Of a stretch of DNA of 33,726 nt, positions 23,577 through 30,765 are shown one piece after another. Each line of letters opens with the position of its first letter. Position 1 is the stretch's first letter. Below the pieces are notes generated by a model, which was not told where the DNA came from, ran no database searches, and saw only the letters and a list, made by a program, of their open reading frames with translations. Both the position numbers and the translations under genes were made by a program. The stretch comes from RUG14300 sp964561145 (GTDB taxonomy: Bacteria > Bacillota > Clostridia > Christensenellales > CAG-1252), in contig CAZLNZ010000023.1 in NCBI GenBank assembly GCA_964561145.1, positions 1 to 33,726 on the forward strand, given 5' to 3'.

Positions 23577-23813
23577 TTAATCTAGTTTTTCTATTTTGAA
23601 TACATTTATAGTATCTACATCGGGACAACAAAAACAATTGTTTTTTAGTTCTCCGCCGTAGCGTAAGATATCGATCATAGGGAAGAGGACATGCATAGCC
23701 AACGGACAGAGCTTTCCTCTCTCTGTATCGAAGTCGAAAGAATCGCCCACGTTGTGACCTCTGTGGCACGGGTAAGTGCCTTTTTGTTCAACCAAAGTAA
23801 TTTTAATTCTCAT
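23577..23813 (-). CDS. Small TIGR04076-like protein
   Basis: The 78-residue cytoplasmic protein has the spaced pattern of the TIGR04076 family: TYPCHRGHNVGDSFDF, GKLCPLAMH, ILRYGGE, CCPD and a C-terminal VFKIE. Four or more conserved cysteines may bind a metal. No function is established for this family. Its ATG overlaps the stop of the upstream kinase gene (four bases), so the two are one translationally coupled unit. The 234 bases between its stop and the SGNH gene on the other strand hold only a doubtful 47-codon frame. Confidence 0.7.
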   Translation of the reverse strand: MRIKITLVEQKGTYPCHRGHNVGDSFDFDTERGKLCPLAMHVLFPMIDILRYGGELKNNCFCCPDVDTINVFKIEKLD

Positions 23814-24625
23814 AGTTTTCCTTCGCTTATGTAACGCTCGATATCAACACCGAAAAACTTTTCTTTTTTGTCGAGGTTATCTATTATAATATCTTTTACC
23901 GTATCCATTGCGTGTTTTGTAGCACAATATAGAGAACTACCGTTTAGCATATCTGCAATAAGAACTGCCGAAAAAATGTCGCCTGTTCCCGGGAAGCGAA
24001 CATTTACCGATTCGAACGGGATTTTAAAGTTTTTATTTTGGATATGGTCGTAACCTATAACACAACTTGTACCGTCTACAAAGGCACTGGTTATAACAAT
24101 GGACTTTGAGCCGAGTCGACGAACTTTTTCAATCAAATCGTCTGCTTCATTCTGACTTAATTCCGGTTTGTAAAAATGATTCGATAAAAAGCAAGCCTCG
24201 GTATAGTTGGGAATTAAAATGTCGGCATAGGCACTTAGTCTTCGCAAGATTGATACATTGTTTTCATTCATTCCGTTATATAGTTTTCCTTCGTCTCCCA
24301 TTATGGGATCGACGACAACCAATGGCTTGTTTGTATTCTGATTGTTGATAAGTCGCTCGATAATATCAACCTGTTTTGGGTTTACCATAAATCCGGTGGA
24401 GATACAATCGAATCTGAATCCTAGCTCGTGCCAAATATCAACGGTTTTATCCATATATTCGGTTGTATCAAGAATATCGAACCTCCCGAAATCGAGCGTA
24501 TTGGATACCAAAGCCGTTGGTAGAGAACTAACATTAATTCCTTTTGCAGAAAGAATGGGAACCATGGCGGATAAAGCAATTTTGCCTACACCCGGCATAT
24601 CGTTTACACAACATATTTTTTTCAT
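23810..24625 (-). CDS. pdxY: Pyridoxal/pyridoxamine kinase-like protein (ribokinase fold)
   Basis: The 271-residue cytoplasmic kinase phosphorylates B6 vitamers with ATP for the pyridoxal-phosphate salvage pathway. Visible are an N-terminal NDMPGVGKIALS segment, VDPIMGD (105-111), IPNYTEA (138-144), and PGTGD (212-216) with catalytic Asp216. The length fits PdxK/PdxY proteins. ATG 24625 is chosen because GGAG lies 9 bases upstream; the frame runs back to TTG 24643 without a site. A good promoter lies at 24713-24741. It is coupled to the downstream TIGR04076-like gene, hinting at a shared task. The exact vitamer (pyridoxal, pyridoxamine or hydroxymethylpyrimidine) is not certain, so the symbol is tentative. 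Confidence 0.85.
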   Translation of the reverse strand: MKKICCVNDMPGVGKIALSAMVPILSAKGINVSSLPTALVSNTLDFGRFDILDTTEYMDKTVDIWHELGFRFDCISTGFMVNPKQVDIIERLINNQNTNKPLVVVDPIMGDEGKLYNGMNENNVSILRRLSAYADILIPNYTEACFLSNHFYKPELSQNEADDLIEKVRRLGSKSIVITSAFVDGTSCVIGYDHIQNKNFKIPFESVNVRFPGTGDIFSAVLIADMLNGSSLYCATKHAMDTVKDIIIDNLDKKEKFFGVDIERYISEGKL

Positions 24626-24712
24626 AACAGTTTCTCCGTTCAATTATACAGATGTTATTTAGCATAGTCTTTATATGCAATATATTGCCAAATGGCTATT
24701 GCTATGGAAATT

Positions 24713-24741
24713 ATTATATCACCGTTGTATGTATAATTCAA
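24713..24741 (-). promoter_or_regulatory. Promoter of the pyridoxal kinase unit
   Basis: Read on the minus strand, TTGAAT (24741-24736), a 17-base spacer and TATAAT (24718-24713) give a leader of about 80 bases to ATG 24625. Confidence 0.75.
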
Positions 24742-24890
24742 CTTAATAATATTTGTGTAGCGATTACCATTGGAGATAATGTAGAGCAGAGCTAACCTTG
24801 TCGTTGACTTCGGTCACACGCTTAAGTGTTCATCGGACACTTTTCTTAACGCTTTCGTTCGAATCCCCCTTAAATATTTCTTTAATTAAT

Positions 24891-24917
24891 AAAAAAATAA
24901 CTTCTTTTAGAAGTTAC
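24891..24917 (-). terminator. Terminator of the tRNA-Ala gene
   Basis: On the minus strand TAACTTC-TAAAA-GAAGTTA is followed by TTTTTTT. It starts eight bases after the CCA end of the tRNA. Confidence 0.8.
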
Positions 24918-24924
24918 TTTTCTC

Positions 24925-25000
24925 TGGTGGAGATAGGGGGATTCGAACCCCCGGCCTATACGTTGCGAACGTATCGCTCTACCAACTGAGCCATACCCCC
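24925..25000 (-). tRNA. tRNA-Ala, anticodon CGC
   Basis: This is a 76-nt cloverleaf with encoded CCA. The acceptor arms are GGGGGTA/TATCTCC with discriminator A and the G3-U70 wobble that marks alanine tRNAs. The D arm is GCTC/GAGC, the anticodon arm ATACG-TTCGCAA-CGTAT (anticodon CGC, codon GCG), the variable loop AGGCC, and the T arm GGGGG-TTCGAAT-CCCCC. A promoter (25013-25041) and a terminator flank it, so it is a single-gene unit. Confidence 0.95.
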
Positions 25001-25012
25001 ACGTTCGGTTAT

Positions 25013-25041
25013 ATTGTATAACTTTGCTTTTGTTTTGGCAA
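25013..25041 (-). promoter_or_regulatory. Promoter of tRNA-Ala
   Basis: On the minus strand, TTGCCA (25041-25036), a 17-base spacer and TACAAT (25018-25013), 13 bases before the tRNA 5' end. Confidence 0.75.
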
Positions 25042-25108
25042 GCATTTTAACTTATCTTGTTTTTGTGCTGTTTTCCTTTTTTATAGAGTTGAATTCTTTA
25101 ATAATCTC

Positions 25109-25137
25109 TTGTATTATTTTGTGTTAAGAGCTATAAT
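25109..25137 (+). promoter_or_regulatory. Promoter of the HAD hydrolase gene
   Basis: TTGTAT (25109-25114), a 17-base spacer and TATAAT (25132-25137). The gene starts 34 bases further on. Confidence 0.7.
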
Positions 25138-25171
25138 TGGTTTGAAAAATTAGTTTATACGGAGTCGAATT

Positions 25172-25888
25172 ATGTACGATAATTATGTATTCGATATTTA
25201 TGGAACCCTTGTTGATATTCGTACCGATGAGCAAAAAATGGATGTTTGGGATCGCTTGTCCGTACTCTTGGATTTTTACGGCGTAAGTTATTCTTCTCTC
25301 GAGCTACGAGCGGAATACTTTGAATGTTGTTCTTTACAGATTGAAAAGGGTAAGAAAAAGTTCGATTATCCTGAAGTTGATGTGGTCGCCGTTTTTAAGA
25401 CAATAGCAAAGAAAAAGGGTGTTGTTCTTTCCACTGTGGCCGCTAGAGTAATAGCCCAATCAATGAGAGCGTTTTCTACAGAATATATTAGACTTTACGA
25501 TAACGTGAAAAGCACGCTGGCTATTTTAAAGAGTATGGGTAAGAGGTTATATATCCTTTCAAATGCACAGCATTGCTTTACATATTATGAAATAAAAAAG
25601 CTGGGTTTGCTTGATTTTTTTGACGGTGTTATTTTTAGTTCCGATTATGGAATTGCTAAGCCGTCGGTAGCTTTTTTCAATGTTGTGCTTAATAAGTATC
25701 AATTGGACAAGGAAAGGACTATATACATTGGCAATGACGCATTAAGTGACGTAAACGGTGCGAGAAGAGCAGGAATATCATGTATTTGGTTGAAAACCAA
25801 CCATACCGATAAAGACATATTTCCCGACATGCAACCGGAATACGTTTGTGACGGAAATTTTGAGGATATCTTAAAAATAACCGATTAG
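25172..25888 (+). CDS. HAD-superfamily hydrolase
   Basis: The 238-residue cytoplasmic phosphatase-like protein has HAD motifs: I, Asp8 in FDIYGTLVD; II, Ser130 in YILSNAQ; III, Lys163 in IAKPS; and IV, Asp189 and Asp193 in GNDALSDVNGARRAG. The second motif I aspartate, usual in phosphatases, is replaced by Tyr10, as in haloacid-dehalogenase-type members, although many uncharacterised Firmicutes proteins share FDxYGTL. The substrate is unknown. ATG 25172 follows GGAG (25161-25164). It has its own promoter and terminator and is not linked to its neighbours. Confidence 0.88.
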   Translation: MYDNYVFDIYGTLVDIRTDEQKMDVWDRLSVLLDFYGVSYSSLELRAEYFECCSLQIEKGKKKFDYPEVDVVAVFKTIAKKKGVVLSTVAARVIAQSMRAFSTEYIRLYDNVKSTLAILKSMGKRLYILSNAQHCFTYYEIKKLGLLDFFDGVIFSSDYGIAKPSVAFFNVVLNKYQLDKERTIYIGNDALSDVNGARRAGISCIWLKTNHTDKDIFPDMQPEYVCDGNFEDILKITD

Positions 25889-25919
25889 CATAGATTACAT
25901 TATAATTTGAATATCAAAA

Positions 25920-25949
25920 AACTTTTCTTGAAAATCAAGAAGTTTTTTT
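25920..25949 (+). terminator. Terminator of the HAD hydrolase gene
   Basis: AACTT and CTTGA pair with TCAAG and AAGTT (a two-base bulge in the left arm) around a three-base loop, followed by a run of seven T. Confidence 0.7.
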
Positions 25950-26104
25950 ATTTCATCTTTTGAATACCTTGTGCCTGGCGGGGCGAAGACAAGCTTATCT
26001 TCGATGTCATCCTTAGGTTGACATCATTGCTTTACACGAGAAACCCTTTTCCTTGGTTGAATAATTCGTTCTTGCCGAAATAATACCGATAATTTATATA
26101 AAAC

Positions 26105-26121
26105 GTCATACTGAGCGGAAG
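26105..26121 (+). repeat. Dispersed hairpin repeat, head fragment
   Basis: GTCATACTGAGCGGAAG, the conserved head only, with no hairpins or tail after it. Confidence 0.6.
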
Positions 26122-26231
26122 AATGTGGTATAATAAAGTTACAAAAGAGTTCAAATGACACAATTATACCTAGAGATATGGAAGTAAACTTTGCAATAAA
26201 AGCATAATGAATACCATTAAACTATCTAAAA

Positions 26232-26305
26232 TGTCATACTGAGCGGAAGGCGAAGCCTGGAGTCGAACCCCAACGGGGCGATGTGAAACATCGGTATCTC
26301 ATCCT
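26232..26305 (+). repeat. Dispersed hairpin repeat, copy F (short form)
   Basis: The head TGTCATACTGAGCGGA is followed by the first hairpin AGGC-GAA-GCCT, the second CCCC-AAC-GGGG, the third CGATGT-GAA-ACATCG and the tail GTATCTCATCC. The third stem differs from CGACAC/GTGTCG at paired positions on both arms. Confidence 0.85.
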
Positions 26306-26331
26306 TAAAGCCATCGCATTGCCATTCATAG

Positions 26332-26838
26332 CTATACGATTGTAATTTGAACAGCCTTCATTGCTTCGAGAGCGGTGTTGTGACTATTTACGGTAACGCC
26401 CGCACAGCAACTAGATTCCACTATAATTTCTGTTTCGGGAAAAGCGGCTTTCAAAATCATCGCATTGGATATGACACAAATATCCGTACAAAGCCCGCAT
26501 AAAACTATTTCTTCAACCCTTGAGCGACCTCTTTTGATTACGTTCGGAAGCTCAAGACTTCCGAAAGAGTTTTTATCAACAACGGTTTTTGCAAAGGGGA
26601 GTAGCTCATTACAAATGTTATGTCCGTCACTTCCCTTGATGCAGTGAGGTACCGGGAGTTTTTTTCCTTCCAAAGTACGCAAATATTTTTCATTATGAGT
26701 GTCTCTGGTGAATATTACTTCACCGTCAAAGTTCTTAACCTTTTCTACGACTCTTGGTACAATCTCTTTAGCTTGTTCGCTTCCAAGACTTCCGGTTATA
26801 AAATCGTTTTGCATATCTATCACAATAAGGTATTTCAC
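26332..26838 (-). CDS. Nicotinamidase-like cysteine hydrolase (isochorismatase fold)
   Basis: The 168-residue cytoplasmic enzyme probably converts nicotinamide to nicotinate in NAD salvage. The triad Asp8 (VIDMQNDF), Lys89 (VVDKNSFG) and Cys121 (GLCTDICV) is visible, as are likely metal ligands Asp46 and His48 (TRDTH) and His65 (PVPHC), which favour a nicotinamidase over other isochorismatase-like hydrolases. It is slightly shorter than E. coli PncA. The start is GTG at 26838 with a strong AGGAGG six bases upstream. It lies 17 bases downstream of the response regulator stop, so it should be the last gene of the two-component operon. A repeat copy lies just past its stop, and no clear terminator is seen. 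Confidence 0.88.
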   Translation of the reverse strand: MKYLIVIDMQNDFITGSLGSEQAKEIVPRVVEKVKNFDGEVIFTRDTHNEKYLRTLEGKKLPVPHCIKGSDGHNICNELLPFAKTVVDKNSFGSLELPNVIKRGRSRVEEIVLCGLCTDICVISNAMILKAAFPETEIIVESSCCAGVTVNSHNTALEAMKAVQITIV

Positions 26839-26855
26839 GATAAGCCTCCTAATAA

Positions 26856-27530
26856 TTACTCTTCAAACTTGTATCCTAAGCCTCTCAGAGTCACAATATG
26901 CTCTCTATAAGGTCCAAGATTACCTCTTAGCATTTTTATATGTGTGTCGACAGTCCTATCTTCTCCGAAGAAGTCATATCCCCAAACCTCTGATAAAAGA
27001 CGTTCACGACTTAAAGCGACTCCTTTATTTCTTACGAGGAAAAAGAGAAGATCATATTCTTTCGGAGTCAACTCTGCTTTGACTCCGTCAACTGTTACTA
27101 TTCGTCCTGTAAAGTCAACTTCTAATCCTTTTAGGATATATTTATCCTTTGTAATGGTTATGTTTGCAGCATTTTTTCTTTTTATAATCGCACCGACTCT
27201 TGCCATGACCTCACGAGGAGAGAAAGGCTTTGTAACATAATCGTCAACGCCCAAATCGAAGCCATACAGCTTATCATATTCCTCGCTTCTTGCACTGAGC
27301 ATTATAGTAGGAACATCAGAGGTTTTTCTTATCTCTTTTATTGCACCGTAACCATCAAGTCCGGGCATCATGATATCCATTATGATAACATCCGGCTTGT
27401 GTTCTTTTTCCATTTTTATGGCTTCGAAACCATCGGCTGCTTCAAAAACCGTATAACCGTTAAACTCTGCATATTGGCGGAGTAAATCTCTTATTCCTTT
27501 TTCATCATCTACAATCAATATTGAATTCAT
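26856..27530 (-). CDS. OmpR-family response regulator
   Basis: The 224-residue cytoplasmic transcription factor has a receiver domain (1-115) with acidic pocket Asp8/Asp9, phosphoacceptor Asp52 (IMDIMMPG), switch Ser79, and Lys101 (VTKPF). A winged-helix DNA-binding domain follows (about 128-222), ending in VVTLRGLGYKFEE-like sequence. Its ATG overlaps the stop... read on minus, the kinase gene's start lies upstream (28954) and its last bases overlap this gene's start by four, so the pair is transcribed kinase-last in coordinates but regulator and kinase are coupled on one message. The nicotinamidase-like gene follows. The stimulus and targets are not readable. Confidence 0.94.
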   Translation of the reverse strand: MNSILIVDDEKGIRDLLRQYAEFNGYTVFEAADGFEAIKMEKEHKPDVIIMDIMMPGLDGYGAIKEIRKTSDVPTIMLSARSEEYDKLYGFDLGVDDYVTKPFSPREVMARVGAIIKRKNAANITITKDKYILKGLEVDFTGRIVTVDGVKAELTPKEYDLLFFLVRNKGVALSRERLLSEVWGYDFFGEDRTVDTHIKMLRGNLGPYREHIVTLRGLGYKFEE

Positions 27531-28954
27531 TTTTCATCTCCGGACTCTAAAACGGGCAATTCATACCAGAACACGGACCCTTTTGGTGTTGCATTCTCGA
27601 CGCCAAAGTCGGCATTGTGAAGCTTAAGAGAACTTTTCACTATGCTTAAACCTAGACCACTTCCGACCACGGAACGCTTGTGTTCCTTTGCTCTGTAATA
27701 TCTTTCCCATATTTGATTTTTTTGTTCTTCAGAAATACCGTTACCGGTATCGGTTACTGTAAAACGTGCTTTTTTATTATACAGTTTAAGGGAGATAATA
27801 ACCTTTTTATCATCGCCCGTATAATTAACAGCATTACTTATAAGGTTGTAAGTTGCAAGTTGCAATCTTGTTTCCTCTCCATTAACTATGAGATTATCCT
27901 CGATATCGCAGGAGATATCGAATCCTTCTTTATCGTTTAATACCAAGAAGCTTTCAAAGACTCCCTTGATTAGCTCTGATAGATTGAGTGGTGCGAGCTC
28001 GACGGCTGACTTATCTCCTTCGATTTCGGATAAGTTAAGCATATCTTTGACAAGGGCTGCCAGTCTATCGCTCTCCTTTATGATAACGTCAAGCTGTTCA
28101 TTACGTTTTTCTTTGTCATCACCGGAGACCTCTTTTATTAGCTCAGCATATCCTTTAATTAAAGTTAGAGGAGTTCTTAAGTCATGACTTACATTTGCGA
28201 TTAATTCTCTTCTTAGCGTTTCCACCTTTTGCATTTCCCTTGTAGCATAGTTAAGGGTTGAGGCTATTTCCGAAATCTCCGTTGAGGCTTTTTCATCAAA
28301 AACAACATCATAGTCGCACTGAGCGAGTTTTTTTGCGGATTGAGATAGCTTTGAGGTATCTCTGGTTAATATGCCGCTCATAATTATAGAGACGCAGAAA
28401 GCTAAAGCTATTATGGTAATTGTTGCGATTAACATTTGAATTTGCAATATTCTTACGGTTGAATCGCTCAAGTCTGCAGATTGTCCGACTATAAGGATTG
28501 CATTGTCATTGATTTCTCTGACATAGATGAATCTATTTAATTCTTCGTCCTTTCTAAAGCTCTCCTTAGAGTCAAGATCGATTATCTCGTTAACTTTTTC
28601 ATCGGATACACGTGTATTTTTGCCGCCTAGAAGTAAACCGTTACTTGTATAGTTTACCGTGTACCCCGAATCGATTTTTGAAATAAACTCTACCGAGCAT
28701 CCTGCATTATTTGCGATTTTAAAGTAGGCATCTTCTTGTCCGTAGTGGTTGACTATATCTTGTGCGATAGCCTTTAACTCGTTCTCCTTGTAGTTGTTCA
28801 AGTAATATTGAAGGAAAAAGACTTGCGAAATCCAAAGCAGACCGATTATCAGTACGGAAAACAAAATAAAGGTTAGCCAAACCTTAAATTTGAGACTTTT
28901 AAAATCAATTTTCAACTTTTTATTTTTTATCACCATATCTTTTACGTCTTTCAT
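27527..28954 (-). CDS. Sensor histidine kinase
   Basis: The 475-residue membrane kinase has TM1 at about 25-47, an extracytoplasmic sensor region (48-170), TM2 at about 172-194, HAMP (about 195-248), HisKA with phosphoacceptor His257 in NVSHDLRTPL, and an HATPase domain with N box NLISNAVNY, G1 DTGNGIS and G2 GSGLGLS. It is first in the minus-strand operon and overlaps the response regulator start by four bases. It resembles general BaeS/PhoR-type sensors; the signal is unknown. The start at 28954 has no Shine-Dalgarno site, and a promoter-like pair (28962-28991) puts the likely transcription start almost at this ATG, so translation may be leaderless or begin a few codons later (Met7 or Val8). 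Confidence 0.93.
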   Translation of the reverse strand: MKDVKDMVIKNKKLKIDFKSLKFKVWLTFILFSVLIIGLLWISQVFFLQYYLNNYKENELKAIAQDIVNHYGQEDAYFKIANNAGCSVEFISKIDSGYTVNYTSNGLLLGGKNTRVSDEKVNEIIDLDSKESFRKDEELNRFIYVREINDNAILIVGQSADLSDSTVRILQIQMLIATITIIALAFCVSIIMSGILTRDTSKLSQSAKKLAQCDYDVVFDEKASTEISEIASTLNYATREMQKVETLRRELIANVSHDLRTPLTLIKGYAELIKEVSGDDKEKRNEQLDVIIKESDRLAALVKDMLNLSEIEGDKSAVELAPLNLSELIKGVFESFLVLNDKEGFDISCDIEDNLIVNGEETRLQLATYNLISNAVNYTGDDKKVIISLKLYNKKARFTVTDTGNGISEEQKNQIWERYYRAKEHKRSVVGSGLGLSIVKSSLKLHNADFGVENATPKGSVFWYELPVLESGDEK

Positions 28955-28961
28955 TTTGTTT

Positions 28962-28991
28962 ATTTTATCATAAAATATCTTTTCATAACAA
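28962..28991 (-). promoter_or_regulatory. Possible promoter of the two-component operon
   Basis: On the minus strand, TTGTTA (28991-28986), an 18-base spacer and TAAAAT (28967-28962). The -10 lies 7 bases before ATG 28954, so the mRNA would have almost no leader if this ATG is used. Confidence 0.4.
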
Positions 28992-29039
28992 CGTATTAAT
29001 GAATTTTTTACCTAATTATCACAAAAGCTTTTTTTGCGG

Positions 29040-29068
29040 TCATAGAAAAAGCACCTTGGACATACCAT
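29040..29068 (+). promoter_or_regulatory. Sigma-E-like sporulation promoter
   Basis: TCATAGA (29040-29046), a 14-base spacer and CATACCAT (29061-29068) resemble the B. subtilis mother-cell sigma-E pattern (KMATATT, 14-15 bases, CATACAHT). It precedes a SipL-type gene, whose relative in C. difficile belongs to the spore-coat stage. No equally good housekeeping promoter is seen. Confidence 0.5.
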
Positions 29069-29100
29069 AGAATGAGAAATAAAACTTTGGAGGAGTATTT

Positions 29101-30567
29101 ATGGCTGAAATTGAGTATAAACAAATTGTCAACAACTGTATAAGTGAGGTTATTCATGATCAGATAGCAGTGGCTTGTTCTATTGATGCAAGGGAAAGGG
29201 GCGGAATAAGCTCTGTATTGGGCTGTCAAGCTGAGTGCAAGGTTTTTGCCGTAGAGGCAATGAGGGGCGAAGCTTTGATAAGCGGAAAGGTATGCTATAA
29301 GGTCATATACCTCGATGATGACGGAAGAACACAGGGTTTAGATTACTTTTGTGATTATAATGAAAAGCTTTCCTCGGACAGCGTTGATGCCGAAATGAAA
29401 TTGAGTGCGTACCCATCGGTAGTGGATTTGACGAGTGCTGTCAATGAGGGAGAGCTAACTTTAACCGCGGTCTGTGATTTTGTTATTAGAGCAATAACGA
29501 CACGAGAATGTAAAAGCTTAACCGAAATGGAGGGGAGCTTTTTAAAAACAGAGTCTAGCGAATGCGTAAGACTGAGTCAAATCAAGGAAAGTGTTGCTGA
29601 AATTGTCGGAGAAGAGGAGAGTGGATATAATGTTGATAAGGTACTCCTTTATGAAACAAAGGCACAGGTTTTAGAGGTAGTTAAAGGGGAAGGAATTAGC
29701 GTTGTAAAGGGGATAATCAATGTCGAAACGGTATTATCCACTACCGATGGGATGAGGGGAAAGACTGTAACGTTGCCCTTTAGCGAAGAGATTGAGTGTA
29801 ATGGCGAGCTTGATGTAAGAGCAAGTGTGAAGAGCAGTAGACTTATACTGTCCGGTGAAGAAAACAATAGTGTTTTGGAATTCAAGGTTTTTGTATCCAT
29901 TACCGGATATGATGTCAACCTTGAGGAAGTAACGCTTGTGACCGACGTATTTAGTACACGCAATGAATTAAAGAGTCAAGTAGATTATTTACCCTGCAAA
30001 AGATTCATAGGCTTGAATAATTATGAGGTTCCTATTAGCGGTGAACTGGAATTGGATGTTCATGGTAGAATATTAGCTTCACCGGTATCTCGTGTGAACG
30101 TTGCAAGAGTGATTGCAAGCGATGGAAGTGCAACGGTAGAGGGTGTTCTGGTCGGTGTTATATATTATGATAACGATGGCGTTAAGGCGGTAGAGATTGA
30201 ATTGCCCTTTTCGGTTAAGCTGGACGGCACAATGGGCGATTATCTAACTGCAGAGGCTCTAGCTAACGGATTGAGCGGCGGCTTTTCAATGGATAGATTA
30301 AGATTAACCGCTAACGTAACATTTACTCTGTATTGCTATAAAACCTATCGTTTAAAGTGGATAAGCGAAGTTGAAGCAGGGGCTGAAAAGGAAAGAAATC
30401 AGGCAGGATTAAGCATCTTTTTTGCCGATTCCGCAGATTCTCTGTGGGATGTTGCTAAGGCTGTAAACGTGAGTCCCGACGAATTAATCGAACTAAACCC
30501 GAATTTTAACGAACAGAGTGATACTTGTACGAGGAGAAGGGTTACGGTATTCCGTAGAAAAGAATAG
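29101..30567 (+). CDS. SPOCS/LysM protein (SipL-like spore morphogenesis protein)
   Basis: The 488-residue protein has repeated DUF3794/SPOCS beta domains (roughly 10-140, 170-280 and 300-415) and a C-terminal LysM (about 437-486, with SLWDVAKAVNVSPDELIELN). That is the architecture and approximate length of C. difficile SipL, which binds the coat-base ATPase SpoIVA. There is no signal peptide, as expected for a mother-cell protein. ATG 29101 follows GGAGGAG (29089-29095), and a sigma-E-like promoter lies 33 bases upstream of the start. It is divergent from the two-component operon. It implies a spore-forming or recently spore-forming host. Other SPOCS/LysM proteins of unclear role exist in Clostridia, so SipL identity is probable, not certain. 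Confidence 0.88.
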   Translation: MAEIEYKQIVNNCISEVIHDQIAVACSIDARERGGISSVLGCQAECKVFAVEAMRGEALISGKVCYKVIYLDDDGRTQGLDYFCDYNEKLSSDSVDAEMKLSAYPSVVDLTSAVNEGELTLTAVCDFVIRAITTRECKSLTEMEGSFLKTESSECVRLSQIKESVAEIVGEEESGYNVDKVLLYETKAQVLEVVKGEGISVVKGIINVETVLSTTDGMRGKTVTLPFSEEIECNGELDVRASVKSSRLILSGEENNSVLEFKVFVSITGYDVNLEEVTLVTDVFSTRNELKSQVDYLPCKRFIGLNNYEVPISGELELDVHGRILASPVSRVNVARVIASDGSATVEGVLVGVIYYDNDGVKAVEIELPFSVKLDGTMGDYLTAEALANGLSGGFSMDRLRLTANVTFTLYCYKTYRLKWISEVEAGAEKERNQAGLSIFFADSADSLWDVAKAVNVSPDELIELNPNFNEQSDTCTRRRVTVFRRKE

Positions 30568-30574
30568 AAAAGAC

Positions 30575-30603
30575 TTGACATAAAGAGTCGAAGGGTATAT
30601 ACT
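30575..30603 (+). promoter_or_regulatory. Promoter of the TPP-riboswitch transcript
   Basis: TTGACA (30575-30580), a 17-base spacer and TATACT (30598-30603). It places the transcript start about 15 bases before the riboswitch core. Confidence 0.8.
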
Positions 30604-30620
30604 AAAATAAAATTAAATAT

Positions 30621-30688
30621 TTTCGGGGTGCGTTATGCTGAGATTATACCCGTTGAACCTGTAAGGTAATTCTTGCGAAGGGATAAAA
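30621..30688 (+). promoter_or_regulatory. TPP riboswitch (THI box)
   Basis: Conserved THI-box segments are present in order: TTTCGGGGTGC, CTGAGATTATACCC, GTTGAACCTG, and GCGAAGGGATAAAA. It binds thiamine pyrophosphate in the nascent mRNA. A terminator hairpin follows immediately, so TPP should stop transcription of the thiamine transporter gene. Confidence 0.93.
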
Positions 30689-30722
30689 TGCGACCTTACT
30701 TTATTGTATGGTCGCTTTTTTA
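30689..30722 (+). terminator. Riboswitch-controlled terminator
   Basis: GCGACC and GGTCGC flank a 14-base loop and are followed by a run of seven T. It lies between the TPP aptamer and the transporter gene and is the expression platform. Confidence 0.85.
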
Positions 30723-30765
30723 AAAATATTGGGTAGTAGGCTAGTCACCTCGGAAGGAGAGGATT

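Larger units (their letters stand above)
24626..24924. other. Intergenic region between pyridoxal kinase and tRNA-Ala
   Basis: It holds the kinase promoter, a hairpin AAGTGT-TCATCGG-ACACTT near 24825-24843, and at about 24858-24871 the sequence GTTCGAATCCCCCT. The last is a 14-base exact inverted copy of part of the tRNA-Ala T-arm. The tRNA terminator is at 24891-24917. No gene is seen. Confidence 0.6.
25889..26331. other. Intergenic region with repeats
   Basis: No gene is seen. It holds the HAD terminator, a degenerate repeat copy near 25975-26015 (stem CGAAGA/TCTTCG, then ATGTCATCCTT), an adjacent hairpin GATGTCA/TGACATC (26003-26025), a head-only repeat fragment (26105-26121), and one full repeat copy (26232-26305) ending just before the nicotinamidase-like gene's stop. 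Confidence 0.7.
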
